A stretch of DNA of 64,000 nt from NCBI GenBank assembly GCA_028285105.1, contig JANQQE010000011.1:695856-759855 (forward strand), in the 5' to 3' direction. Origin of the DNA: Alphaproteobacteria bacterium. Lineage in GTDB: Bacteria; Planctomycetota; Phycisphaerae; UBA1845. The translations under genes were made by a program, and so were the position numbers. The notes beneath the pieces were generated by a model. It was not told where the DNA came from. It searched no databases and was given only the letters and a program-made list of their open reading frames with translations. This document shows positions 8,306-15,496 of the stretch, piece after piece; positions within the stretch are counted from its first letter, which is position 1, and each line of letters opens with the position of its first letter.

Positions 8306-10402
8306 GTGAAACAAAAAGTCAGCATTTATTCATTCGTAGCCGTCAGCGTGATCTGGCTCACGAGCTGCACTGAAAAGACAGAGTTCGTATCAAGCCAATC
8401 GCAGAGCAACTGGAAGTCGGCAGACCCAGCCGCTTTGGCAGGAGCCGATCCAGAACCCACACCGGACATCATGCCGCAAACACATTACGCGGCGGGCCGA
8501 CTGTTCGAGAAACAAGGCGCAGTCGTGCGGGCGGCAAAGCAGTACAAGAAAGCACTGCTTCGCGATCCAGAGCATGTCCCATCGCTCAGCCGATTGGGCA
8601 TGATCTACGCCAAGCAGGCTCACTATCCACAAGCCGAACAGTACCTGCAAAAAGCCGTAGAGCTTTGGCCGAACTCACCGCAGACCCGTAACAACCTCGG
8701 ATTCTGTTATGTCATGCAGGAGCGCTGGTACGACGCCGAAGCCGAGTTCCGCAACACGCTGAAGCTCGATCCTTCGTTTGTTCGAGCACGGGTCAACCTG
8801 GCGATGGCACTTTCCAAGCAGAACAGGTTTGACGAATCTCTGGGGGAGTTCAGACTGGCGGTCCCCGAACCCGAGGCGTATTACAACCTCGGGCTGCTGT
8901 ACCGTAGCGCCCAGCGCTACGAGGAGGCCGCCAGCGCCTTTGCGACCGCTCTCAAACGTCAACCTGACATGACCCTCGCCAAGCAACAGCTTGACCGCAT
9001 GAAGCTTCAGATGGCTCGCACCCGCGAACTTCAGTTTGACAACGGCGGTCCGCAATCGACTGAGTTTGCTTCATCGCGTCAGAAGCAACGACCGACGCAG
9101 AGGACACGGACGAATCAATCGTTCGCCATGCAGCCTGTCGAATCACAGTCAGGGAACATGGCCAGCTCACAGTCGAATGCACCAGCTTCGCGATCGGCTC
9201 GGACGGCATCGTGGTCGAATCAGGCAACGGCCTCGACATCGAACAATCAGTCGTTTGAGTCTACGCAACCGGTAGAATCAACTCAGTCATACGAAGCTTC
9301 TCAGTATTCAGGCAACGGGTATTCTGGCACCGAGTATTCGAATGCACCCGTCGCCGGTTCGCAAGGCGCCTTGCCGATGCAGCCGATCGAGTACTCGCCG
9401 TCGCAGCCTCAGTCACAGCAGCAGGAATCGTCACCCGCATACGTGCAGGACGATGGCTCAAGCAGCGAAGACATGACCGCATCGAACGCGACGCAGCAAA
9501 GTTCGCCGCATTGGTCGAACAATTCATCGGTCGCCACTTACGAGATGCAACCTGTCGCTTCGACGTCGGAATCGCTTGAAACCAATGAGTCAACTGAACA
9601 TCCGGAATCGGAGCAAAGCCAGCAAGTCCAATGGGACCAGTCGCACTTTGTTGCATCCGAACCGGCGGACCAACAGGACGATGCGAATCAGCAGAACGAT
9701 TCGTCAAGCAATATTCAATCCGTGCAGCCGAGTTATGTCGCGGCTGAACCGATTGAATCGAACGCATCACCGTCGCAGCAGCCCGCCCAGGTGAAGCCGA
9801 TTCCGCGTCCGACGCAATCGCAAAACTTCGCAACGTCGCAGACAACGACTCCGGCGACCTCGACCCAATCGCAGAATGCCCTCGTGCTCGAAGCGACGCC
9901 AGTCGAAGAGTCATACGCGCCAAGCAAGACTTCGCAGCAACAGTATGAACTCGTCGAATCCAAACCGCGTAGCCAATCGACGATGACGCCAGCCGAGACC
10001 CAGACGAATTCGTCGTTTACGGCTGACCTCACTGAAATCAAATCGATGGAACCGGTCGCACCGGGCACGACCATCGCACCGAAGAAGGCCCGCACCGCGA
10101 CTCACAAACCGAATTCAACCAACTCGTCGAATTCGCCCAACTCATCGGATTCGAACGACGTCGAAGTGCGACCGATGGGCAAGATCGGGATGGCTCCGAC
10201 CGCCCAAACGCCTACGCCGCGAGCGCAAGCCATGCCAAAGAGCAAAGTGGCGACCAAGCCCGCTCCGGAGCAAGCCATCGAGCCGGCGATTATCGAAATG
10301 ACTCCGGTCGAAGAATCGGGCGACAATGATGACGACAACAGTGACTCTGCCAAGATTGAAGAGAACATTGAAGTCGTCGAGATGGAAGTTGTCGAAGACT
10401 AA
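8306..10402 (+). CDS. TPR lipoprotein with long Ser/Gln/Thr-rich tail
   Basis: I choose the GTG at 8306, preceded by GGGGTAG, because it puts a proper lipoprotein signal at the N-terminus (hydrophobic stretch ending WLTSC, Cys21). An in-frame ATG at 8246 would bury that signal. The protein has 698 residues. Residues 57-230 are four to five tetratricopeptide repeats (RAAKQYKKALLRDPEHVPS, AEQYLQKAVELWPNSPQTR and so on). From about residue 250 to the end the chain is low-complexity, rich in Ser, Gln, Thr, Pro and Glu, and probably disordered. It contains eight copies of a short motif of the form x-[QET]-P-[VI]-E-x-S. A strong terminator follows. The role is unknown; a scaffold in the envelope is a reasonable guess. 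Confidence 0.75.
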   Translation: MKQKVSIYSFVAVSVIWLTSCTEKTEFVSSQSQSNWKSADPAALAGADPEPTPDIMPQTHYAAGRLFEKQGAVVRAAKQYKKALLRDPEHVPSLSRLGMIYAKQAHYPQAEQYLQKAVELWPNSPQTRNNLGFCYVMQERWYDAEAEFRNTLKLDPSFVRARVNLAMALSKQNRFDESLGEFRLAVPEPEAYYNLGLLYRSAQRYEEAASAFATALKRQPDMTLAKQQLDRMKLQMARTRELQFDNGGPQSTEFASSRQKQRPTQRTRTNQSFAMQPVESQSGNMASSQSNAPASRSARTASWSNQATASTSNNQSFESTQPVESTQSYEASQYSGNGYSGTEYSNAPVAGSQGALPMQPIEYSPSQPQSQQQESSPAYVQDDGSSSEDMTASNATQQSSPHWSNNSSVATYEMQPVASTSESLETNESTEHPESEQSQQVQWDQSHFVASEPADQQDDANQQNDSSSNIQSVQPSYVAAEPIESNASPSQQPAQVKPIPRPTQSQNFATSQTTTPATSTQSQNALVLEATPVEESYAPSKTSQQQYELVESKPRSQSTMTPAETQTNSSFTADLTEIKSMEPVAPGTTIAPKKARTATHKPNSTNSSNSPNSSDSNDVEVRPMGKIGMAPTAQTPTPRAQAMPKSKVATKPAPEQAIEPAIIEMTPVEESGDNDDDNSDSAKIEENIEVVEMEVVED

Positions 10403-10438
10403 GCTGCTTTCAAGCTCGTCCAGTGGATAGACATCAAG

Positions 10439-10473
10439 CGCGGCTGGGATTCGCTCCCGGCCGCGTTTTTCTT
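10439..10473 (+). terminator. Intrinsic terminator after the TPR lipoprotein gene
   Basis: An 11-bp stem (CGCGGCTGGGA with TCCCGGCCGCG, one G-T wobble) with a 5-base loop is followed at once by TTTTTCTTTC, 36 bases after the stop codon. Confidence 0.85.
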
Positions 10474-10609
10474 TCGTGCTGACATCGTTTGCGATCAAAA
10501 ATGTGAATCCTTTGAAACTTTCGGCAGGTACGCGAGTCCAATACGATATCACCAATACTATACCCATGGATCAACCAGTACCGGTTGCCCTAACTTGAAA
10601 GGTTGCACG

Positions 10610-12709
10610 ATGTCCGCACTTCACCGAACACTCGCACTGACTGCCCTACTTTGCACCGTCGCTCCTATCGCACGTGCCGGAACCGAGCAGCATACAAACG
10701 TGCCCATCGAGCGGGTTGTGCTGTTCAGCAGTGGCGTCGGTTTTTTTGAGCATCGCGGCAAAGTCGATGGCAACACGACGACTGAATTGCGTTTCAAAAC
10801 CGAGCAGATCAACGACATCCTCAAGTCGCTCGTGCTGCAAGACCTCGATGGCGGGCAGATCGGTACGGTCATTTACCCGTCGCAGGATCCGCTCTCCAAG
10901 ACGCTCCGCAGTTTTCAGGTGGACATCAGCCGCAACCCATCGCTCGGCGAGTTGCTCAAACAGCTGCGCGGTGCGCGGGTCACCATTGAAGCCAATGCAT
11001 CAACGATCGCCGGTACGATCCTCGGGTTGGAAAAAACCAAACGCAAGATCGGAGACGACGAGTTTGTTGACGTGTGGATCGTTAACGTCATCGAAGACGG
11101 CACCATCCGTTCGGTCGATCTTGCCGATGCTTCGAAGATCGAACTCGAAGACAAGGAACTTCAGGAAGAACTCTCCAAAGCGCTGTTGGCACTGGCTCAA
11201 TCGCGCGATCAGGACAAAAAGCCCGTCACGATCGAATTCGAAGGTGATGGTAACCGTCGCGTCCGACTCGGATACGTCGTCGAAACGCCCATCTGGAAAA
11301 CGACCTATCGCCTTATGATGCCAGATGCGGAAACGAAGGACGCCAGCGGTGCGCTTCAGGGCTGGGCTGTCGTCGAGAATCAAACCGAAAGCGACTGGAG
11401 CAACGTAGAGCTATCACTGGTTAGTGGCCGCCCCATCTCGTTCGTGCAAGATTTGTACCAACCGCTATACGTCCGTCGCCCCGTCGTCGAACCGGAGCTT
11501 TATGCGAGTCTTTCGCCACAAACGTACGATGACGGCGTCGGAGGGGCAGGTTTCGCCGGTGGCGGCAGCCGTGACGATAATTCTGTACCCAAGCGCAGGT
11601 CATCCCGTTTCAGGGCCAAGGCTCTCGCAGGTCGCGCGGAAGAAACGGCCATGGGAAGAAGCCCTGCGTCAGCGCTAATGATGCCAAGCGAACTCGATGA
11701 AACCGAAATGAATGGACTCGCGCTGGACATCTCGTCCGTAGCCGAGGCAGCCGACATGGGCGAGTTGTTTCAATACAAAGTCGATCGCGTCACCCTGCCC
11801 CGCCAGCGGTCGGCGATGATTCCGATTGTGACCGACGACATCGAAGTCGAGCGCGTCAGCATTTACAACCAAAGTGTGCTGGCCAAGCATCCGCTGAACG
11901 GAGCACGATTGACAAACTCCACCGGTAAGGATCTACCGCAGGGCCCGATTACGGTACTCGACGATGGCGGCTACGCAGGTGATGCCCAGATCGATCACTT
12001 CCCGCCGAGTCAAACCCGGCTCCTCAGTTACGCGGTTGATCTCAATGTACGGGTTGATGCCACCAAGCAGAATTCCACCGACACGCTGCAAACCGGCAGC
12101 CTTGTCAAAGGCGTGTTGATGCTCAAACGAAAACTCTCGAACGCGCAGGTGTACGCCTTGGAAAACAAAGGGACTCGCACCAAGACGCTTGTCATCGAAC
12201 ACCCGCGCAACACCAACTGGAAACTCGTCAATTCGCCAAAACCGATGGAAACCACCGAAGCAATGTACCGCTTCCGCACAAGAGTCGATGCCGGTAAGTC
12301 AAACGACTTCAAGGTGACGCAGGAGTACATCCGCGACGTGCAGATCGTTTTGCTGAATACCGATGCCGAACGCCTCGAATTTTTCGCACGCGCGAAGGAA
12401 CTGCCGAAAGAAGTACGCAACGCCATTGAGAAAGCCGTCCACCTCAAACAGATCCTGGCCACAACGCAAATGAACCTTCAGCAACACGTCAATCGCATCG
12501 AAGAAATCACGCGAGAGCAGGACCGAATTCGCAAAAACATGGGTTCCGTCAAACAATCGAGCGAATACTACACGCGGCTGTTAACAAAACTAAACGATCA
12601 GGAAACGACCATCGAGAAGGAACAAACGGTCGTTGCCCAATTGCGTGCCGACGTCAGCAAGCAGCGCGAAGACTTGGCCAAATACCTGAACGGACTGACG
12701 ATCAATTAA
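10610..12709 (+). CDS. Secreted DUF4139-family protein
   Basis: 699 residues from the ATG at 10610. That start gives a standard signal peptide (ALTALLCTVAPIARA, cleavage after about residue 23); a TTG five codons earlier is less likely. The N-terminal region (ERVVLFSSGVGFFEHRGKV, then INDILKSLVLQD) and the central part (GYVVETPIWKTTYRLMM, NVELSLVSGRP) match the DUF4139 family, whose members are usually annotated as conserved exported proteins and sometimes compared with mucoidy inhibitor A. The last 100 residues form a coiled coil (HVNRIEEITREQDRIRKNM). The biochemical function is not known. The gene is monocistronic between a terminator and the repeat element at 12.7 kb. Confidence 0.8.
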   Translation: MSALHRTLALTALLCTVAPIARAGTEQHTNVPIERVVLFSSGVGFFEHRGKVDGNTTTELRFKTEQINDILKSLVLQDLDGGQIGTVIYPSQDPLSKTLRSFQVDISRNPSLGELLKQLRGARVTIEANASTIAGTILGLEKTKRKIGDDEFVDVWIVNVIEDGTIRSVDLADASKIELEDKELQEELSKALLALAQSRDQDKKPVTIEFEGDGNRRVRLGYVVETPIWKTTYRLMMPDAETKDASGALQGWAVVENQTESDWSNVELSLVSGRPISFVQDLYQPLYVRRPVVEPELYASLSPQTYDDGVGGAGFAGGGSRDDNSVPKRRSSRFRAKALAGRAEETAMGRSPASALMMPSELDETEMNGLALDISSVAEAADMGELFQYKVDRVTLPRQRSAMIPIVTDDIEVERVSIYNQSVLAKHPLNGARLTNSTGKDLPQGPITVLDDGGYAGDAQIDHFPPSQTRLLSYAVDLNVRVDATKQNSTDTLQTGSLVKGVLMLKRKLSNAQVYALENKGTRTKTLVIEHPRNTNWKLVNSPKPMETTEAMYRFRTRVDAGKSNDFKVTQEYIRDVQIVLLNTDAERLEFFARAKELPKEVRNAIEKAVHLKQILATTQMNLQQHVNRIEEITREQDRIRKNMGSVKQSSEYYTRLLTKLNDQETTIEKEQTVVAQLRADVSKQREDLAKYLNGLTIN

Positions 12710-12711
12710 GT

Positions 12712-12779
12712 CGTAGGGTGGGCTCTGCCAACCGCCGTTCGTAAGTGTAAAACACATGGTGGGCACGGCCCACCCTACG
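12712..12779. repeat. REP/BIME-like inverted element
   Basis: Two 12-bp arms (CGTAGGGTGGGC at 12712-12723 and GCCCACCCTACG at 12768-12779) form a perfect inverted repeat with about 44 bases between. The right arm also holds an internal palindrome (GGTGGGCACGGCCCACC). The element fills the space between the convergent DUF4139 and dus genes. The right arm contains the dus stop codon. It looks like a paired REP-type repeat and could act as a bidirectional hairpin. Confidence 0.7.
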
Positions 12780-13812
12780 TGAATTCGTCGTACCAGATTC
12801 GGATGACTTCGAGGAATTGCTCGGTGGAACTGCCGCGGCTGAAAGCTTCTCTTACTCTTTTGCGTTTGGGGTGATGCGATGCGTAGCGGACGCCAAACTT
12901 GCCCATTAGCTTGCCGGCTTTTTCTTTGCCGTGGAGTCTGGCGGTTTCTTTGAAATGGCGGATGATCGTGTTGCGTTGTTGTTGGATCGTGGGTGCTTCC
13001 AACGAATTCACGTCGGCCTTGCCGCTTGCCAATTGCAGGCATTGATTGAAGATCCACGGATTGCCCATCGACCCTCGCGCGATCGTTACACCATCGACGC
13101 CAGTTTGCTCCATCATGCGGATGCAGTCGTAAGCCGCAAACAGATCGCCGCTTCCCAAGACTGTTCGCGATCCGGCATGTCGCTTGACCTTGGCAAGAAA
13201 ATCCCAATTGCTCGGGCCGCGATAACGTTGTTCGACGGAACGCCCATGCACCGTGACGGCGGCTACCCCCAATGAATACGCCAAGTCGAGTATCTCAAAA
13301 AAGTTTCGCTCGCTTTCGGGCGAATCATTCAAACCGCGGCGCATTTTCAACGTCACCGGGCATCGCCCACGCACCGCATCGACCACGTTGCGAACGATTG
13401 CCGATGCCGTCTCCGGTTCGGACAGTAGAAACCCACCGCGACAACGGTTCTGCGCTTTCGGGGCTGGGCAACCGAAGTTGATGTCGATCACGTCGTAGCC
13501 AGCCGTCACCATCTTGTCAGCCGCGGGTCCGAACGTCGTCGGATCGCCGCCCATCAGTTGCGCCCCGACGGGATGATCGTCCGGCTCAACGGTCAAGAGT
13601 TTCCGCTGCCAGGGTCCGTCGTGCAGCACCGATTTATCCAACACCACTTCGTTGACGCAGTAAGCCGCACCATGCATCCGAGCGATCCGCCTCATCGCCA
13701 AATCCGTGTAACCGCTCAGAGCGGCTTGCACAAACGGATGAGCGATTTCCAGCGAACCGATCTGAATCGGGCCAAAAACGTCCGGAATTGCGATGTCACA
13801 CGGTTGAGCCAT
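12775..13812 (-). CDS. dus: tRNA-dihydrouridine synthase
   Basis: 345 residues from the ATG at 13812 (a TTG six codons earlier is possible). FMN-dependent TIM-barrel enzyme that reduces uridines in tRNA to dihydrouridine. Visible family motifs are PFVQAALSGYTD at the N-terminus, the catalytic-cysteine loop NFGCPAPKAQNRCRGG, the phosphate/substrate site LKMRRG, VHGRSVEQRY, and the FMN-binding GSGDLF. The C-terminal 80 residues form the helical tRNA-binding domain. The subtype (DusA, B or C) cannot be assigned by eye; the form is closest to DusB-like proteins. The final codons and stop lie inside the repeat element at 12.7 kb. Confidence 0.9.
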   Translation of the reverse strand: MAQPCDIAIPDVFGPIQIGSLEIAHPFVQAALSGYTDLAMRRIARMHGAAYCVNEVVLDKSVLHDGPWQRKLLTVEPDDHPVGAQLMGGDPTTFGPAADKMVTAGYDVIDINFGCPAPKAQNRCRGGFLLSEPETASAIVRNVVDAVRGRCPVTLKMRRGLNDSPESERNFFEILDLAYSLGVAAVTVHGRSVEQRYRGPSNWDFLAKVKRHAGSRTVLGSGDLFAAYDCIRMMEQTGVDGVTIARGSMGNPWIFNQCLQLASGKADVNSLEAPTIQQQRNTIIRHFKETARLHGKEKAGKLMGKFGVRYASHHPKRKRVREAFSRGSSTEQFLEVIRIWYDEFT

Positions 13813-13880
13813 TGCCACCTGCTCGATCAATTATGTCCGTCATACATCCACTGCCCGGCATTGCGACCGCACTTAGGCGG

Positions 13881-13910
13881 TTGACCCGGGCATCCTCGGG
13901 TCAGTATCAT
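13881..13910 (+). promoter_or_regulatory. Promoter with embedded dyad upstream of the PEP-CTERM gene
   Basis: TTGACC at 13881 and TATCAT at 13905 are separated by 18 bases, a good vegetative-type promoter. The spacer holds a 6-bp dyad (GACCCG at 13883, CGGGTC at 13897), positioned where a repressor could cover both boxes. The predicted start, about 13917, leaves a leader of roughly 200 nt before the coding sequence. Confidence 0.5.
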
Positions 13911-13953
13911 AAAGAAAATTGAGAATTCCAGCGATCACGCGGAGGAGAGACCT

Positions 13954-13983
13954 ATGATCGGCTGGGTATGGGCGGTCGTCTAA
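13954..13983 (+). CDS. Possible 9-residue leader peptide (MIGWVWAVV)
   Basis: A short frame with a strong ribosome site (GGAGGAG, 7 bases upstream) encodes MIGWVWAVV with two Trp codons separated by one codon. It lies inside the leader of the PEP-CTERM gene, 50 bases before a T-tract. The layout resembles a transcription-attenuation leader, but no tryptophan gene follows, so this is a candidate only. Confidence 0.3.
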   Translation: MIGWVWAVV

Positions 13984-13996
13984 GCGACGGTTGTCG

Positions 13997-14047
13997 AGAG
14001 AGGCAGTTCGCTGGCATGGCATCGGCGATAGCGTGTCTCTTTTTTTT
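13997..14047 (+). terminator. Possible leader terminator with eight-T tract
   Basis: The 3' arm (AGCG, then GTCTCT) just before TTTTTTTT can pair with CGCT and AGAGA upstream, with an uneven internal loop. The same GTCTCT can instead pair with AGAGAC at 13946-13951, which overlaps the ribosome site of the short leader frame. Stability is moderate by eye. Confidence 0.35.
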
Positions 14048-14122
14048 GTAGCCGGGCATTGGTGCCTTCTATTGAGGGCAAGGTTGCAAAATCGTTCGCA
14101 AACAGGATACAGGGGAAAATCA

Positions 14123-14797
14123 ATGAAGCTGGCTTCAATCAAGAATTACATGATCGTGGGTGCGTTCGCCTCGACCGTGATGCTGAATGCAGATGCAAAC
14201 GCCACTGTCTCGCTCGGCAGTGTGGACGATTTTCAGGACGGCACGACCCAGTCGTGGGCTGGGGGTTCAGCTCCGACCAACATCGCAACCGGTGGACCCG
14301 CCGGTGCGGGCGATCGGTATCTGGAATTGTCATCCACCGGGACCAAGCCTATTGGCACCAAGAACGAAGATCAGTGGATCGGCGATCTGACCGCCGCGGG
14401 CATCACATCCGTCGAAGCCGACGTGGCCAATTTTGGGCCGGATCCACTCGAACTTCGCGTGTTTCTTGTCGAAAGCGGATTCGCATCTCGCTATACATCA
14501 ACGACATCGGTGACCGTGCCGACGGGTGGAAACTGGATCCATGTGGTATTCGATTTGACGCCTTCAGGGATGACCCTGGTCGGTGGAACCTCGCCGGATG
14601 TGGCAACCGCCCTCTCGAATCTTCAAACGTTTCTGTTCCGCCATCAGCCGGGCGCGCCCGCCGGCATTGGAGCGGCGCCGAATACGGTTGGCGTCCTCGG
14701 TATCGACAACATCACTGCTACACCGGAACCAGCCACGTTTGGACTTTTGGCCATTGGCGCAGTCGCGGCGCTTCGCCGTCGCTCGTCACGTTCGTAA
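14123..14797 (+). CDS. PEP-CTERM sorting-signal protein
   Basis: 224 residues from the ATG at 14123 (AGGGGAAA upstream). The protein has a signal peptide (IVGAFASTVMLNADANA), a beta-rich secreted body of about 170 residues, and the C-terminal tripartite PEP-CTERM signal: TPEPATFGLLAIGAVAAL then RRRSSRS. Such proteins are processed by an exosortase and delivered to the cell surface or extracellular matrix. No exosortase gene is in the window. The body (GSVDDFQDGTTQSWAGG at the start) resembles uncharacterised planctomycete surface proteins. The gene has its own promoter and a long leader, and a strong terminator follows. Confidence 0.85.
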   Translation: MKLASIKNYMIVGAFASTVMLNADANATVSLGSVDDFQDGTTQSWAGGSAPTNIATGGPAGAGDRYLELSSTGTKPIGTKNEDQWIGDLTAAGITSVEADVANFGPDPLELRVFLVESGFASRYTSTTSVTVPTGGNWIHVVFDLTPSGMTLVGGTSPDVATALSNLQTFLFRHQPGAPAGIGAAPNTVGVLGIDNITATPEPATFGLLAIGAVAALRRRSSRS

Positions 14798-14820
14798 AAC
14801 ACATGTTCGCTGAATAAACA

Positions 14821-14857
14821 AACCGCGACATGAACTCACTCATGTCGCGGTTTTTTT
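14821..14857. terminator. Intrinsic terminator between the PEP-CTERM gene and sodN
   Basis: A perfect 13-bp stem (AACCGCGACATGA with its complement), a 6-base loop and a run of seven T on the plus strand. On the minus strand the hairpin is followed by TTTGTTTATT, so it can serve both convergent genes. Confidence 0.92.
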
Positions 14858-14883
14858 GTATCGTCAGTTGATGTTGCTAAAGG

Positions 14884-15354
14884 TTACGGCAATGCCGCGA
14901 TTGCGCTTTTCAACGCATCGGCAGCGGCTTGGTTGGATTGCTGTTTGGTCTTCATCGCTGCGACCATCACCGCGTGGTATTTCGTCAACGCTTCAACATA
15001 GTTGTCGTGACCGTCGGCCCCTTTGGCCACCGGTTTGACGCGCTGGGCCATGAAGTATTCCGAAATGACCTCGATAATGTGCGCAGCGTGGGCTTCTTTG
15101 GTTGCCACCCAGCGAGCGGCTTGGTTGAATGCCTGGGAATCATGCTGACCTGCGAGTTGGTTGATATTCTTGATCGCCTTTTCGATGGTAGCAGCGTCTT
15201 CTTTCATGCGGGTGACGCGGGCTGCGTCGTCGTAAATCCCACAAGGAACCTGGCAATGGGCATCTGCAACTGGCACATGTACATTGAGTACGACGATTGA
15301 TGTTCCAAGTGCCACGCAACCAACAGCCAACAGTGCCATCATTTGTCGTTTCAT
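14884..15354 (-). CDS. sodN: Nickel superoxide dismutase with signal peptide
   Basis: 156 residues. The Ni-SOD hook HCQVPCGIYDD begins at His33, with the nickel ligands His and Cys2/Cys6 (mature numbering) and the Tyr9 of the family. The remaining 110 residues are the four-helix bundle (ARWVATKEAHAAHIIEVISEYF). Before the hook is a typical Sec signal peptide ending VADA, so signal peptidase would expose His as residue 1, as nickel binding requires. Actinobacterial and cyanobacterial forms use a short propeptide and a SodX protease instead; no sodX is seen here. A weak lipobox-like AVGC at residue 13 is an alternative reading. GAGGAG precedes the ATG. Confidence 0.93.
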   Translation of the reverse strand: MKRQMMALLAVGCVALGTSIVVLNVHVPVADAHCQVPCGIYDDAARVTRMKEDAATIEKAIKNINQLAGQHDSQAFNQAARWVATKEAHAAHIIEVISEYFMAQRVKPVAKGADGHDNYVEALTKYHAVMVAAMKTKQQSNQAAADALKSAIAALP

Positions 15355-15454
15355 CGGAGTATCTCCTCACAAGAAAATGTTTTCTGACGATCCGGTCGCG
15401 GTGGCTTCCGGGTGATTGAATCAAATGTTCCTCAACATCATCGGGGCAATGGCG

Positions 15455-15496
15455 GATCGGTCAAGCCAGATCGATCAAGCCAAATCGATCAAGACT
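15455..15496. repeat. Three imperfect 14-bp tandem repeats
   Basis: GATCGGTCAAGCCA, GATCGATCAAGCCA and AATCGATCAAGACT follow one another directly and run into the stop codon of the ArnT-like gene. Too short and too few for a CRISPR; function unknown. Confidence 0.6.

Noticed and set aside
13941..13952. GGAGAGACC, as at the start of glycine riboswitches
   Set aside because: The conserved glycine-aptamer core (the GCCGAAGG region and closing elements) is missing; the purine run is better explained as a ribosome site.
14884..15354. SodN as a lipoprotein (AVGC at residue 13)
   Set aside because: The -3 residue is a poor lipobox match, and processing there would leave 20 residues before the nickel-binding histidine; the AxA site at VADA is better.
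15455..15496. CRISPR array
   Set aside because: Three 14-bp units with no spacers; tandem repeat only.
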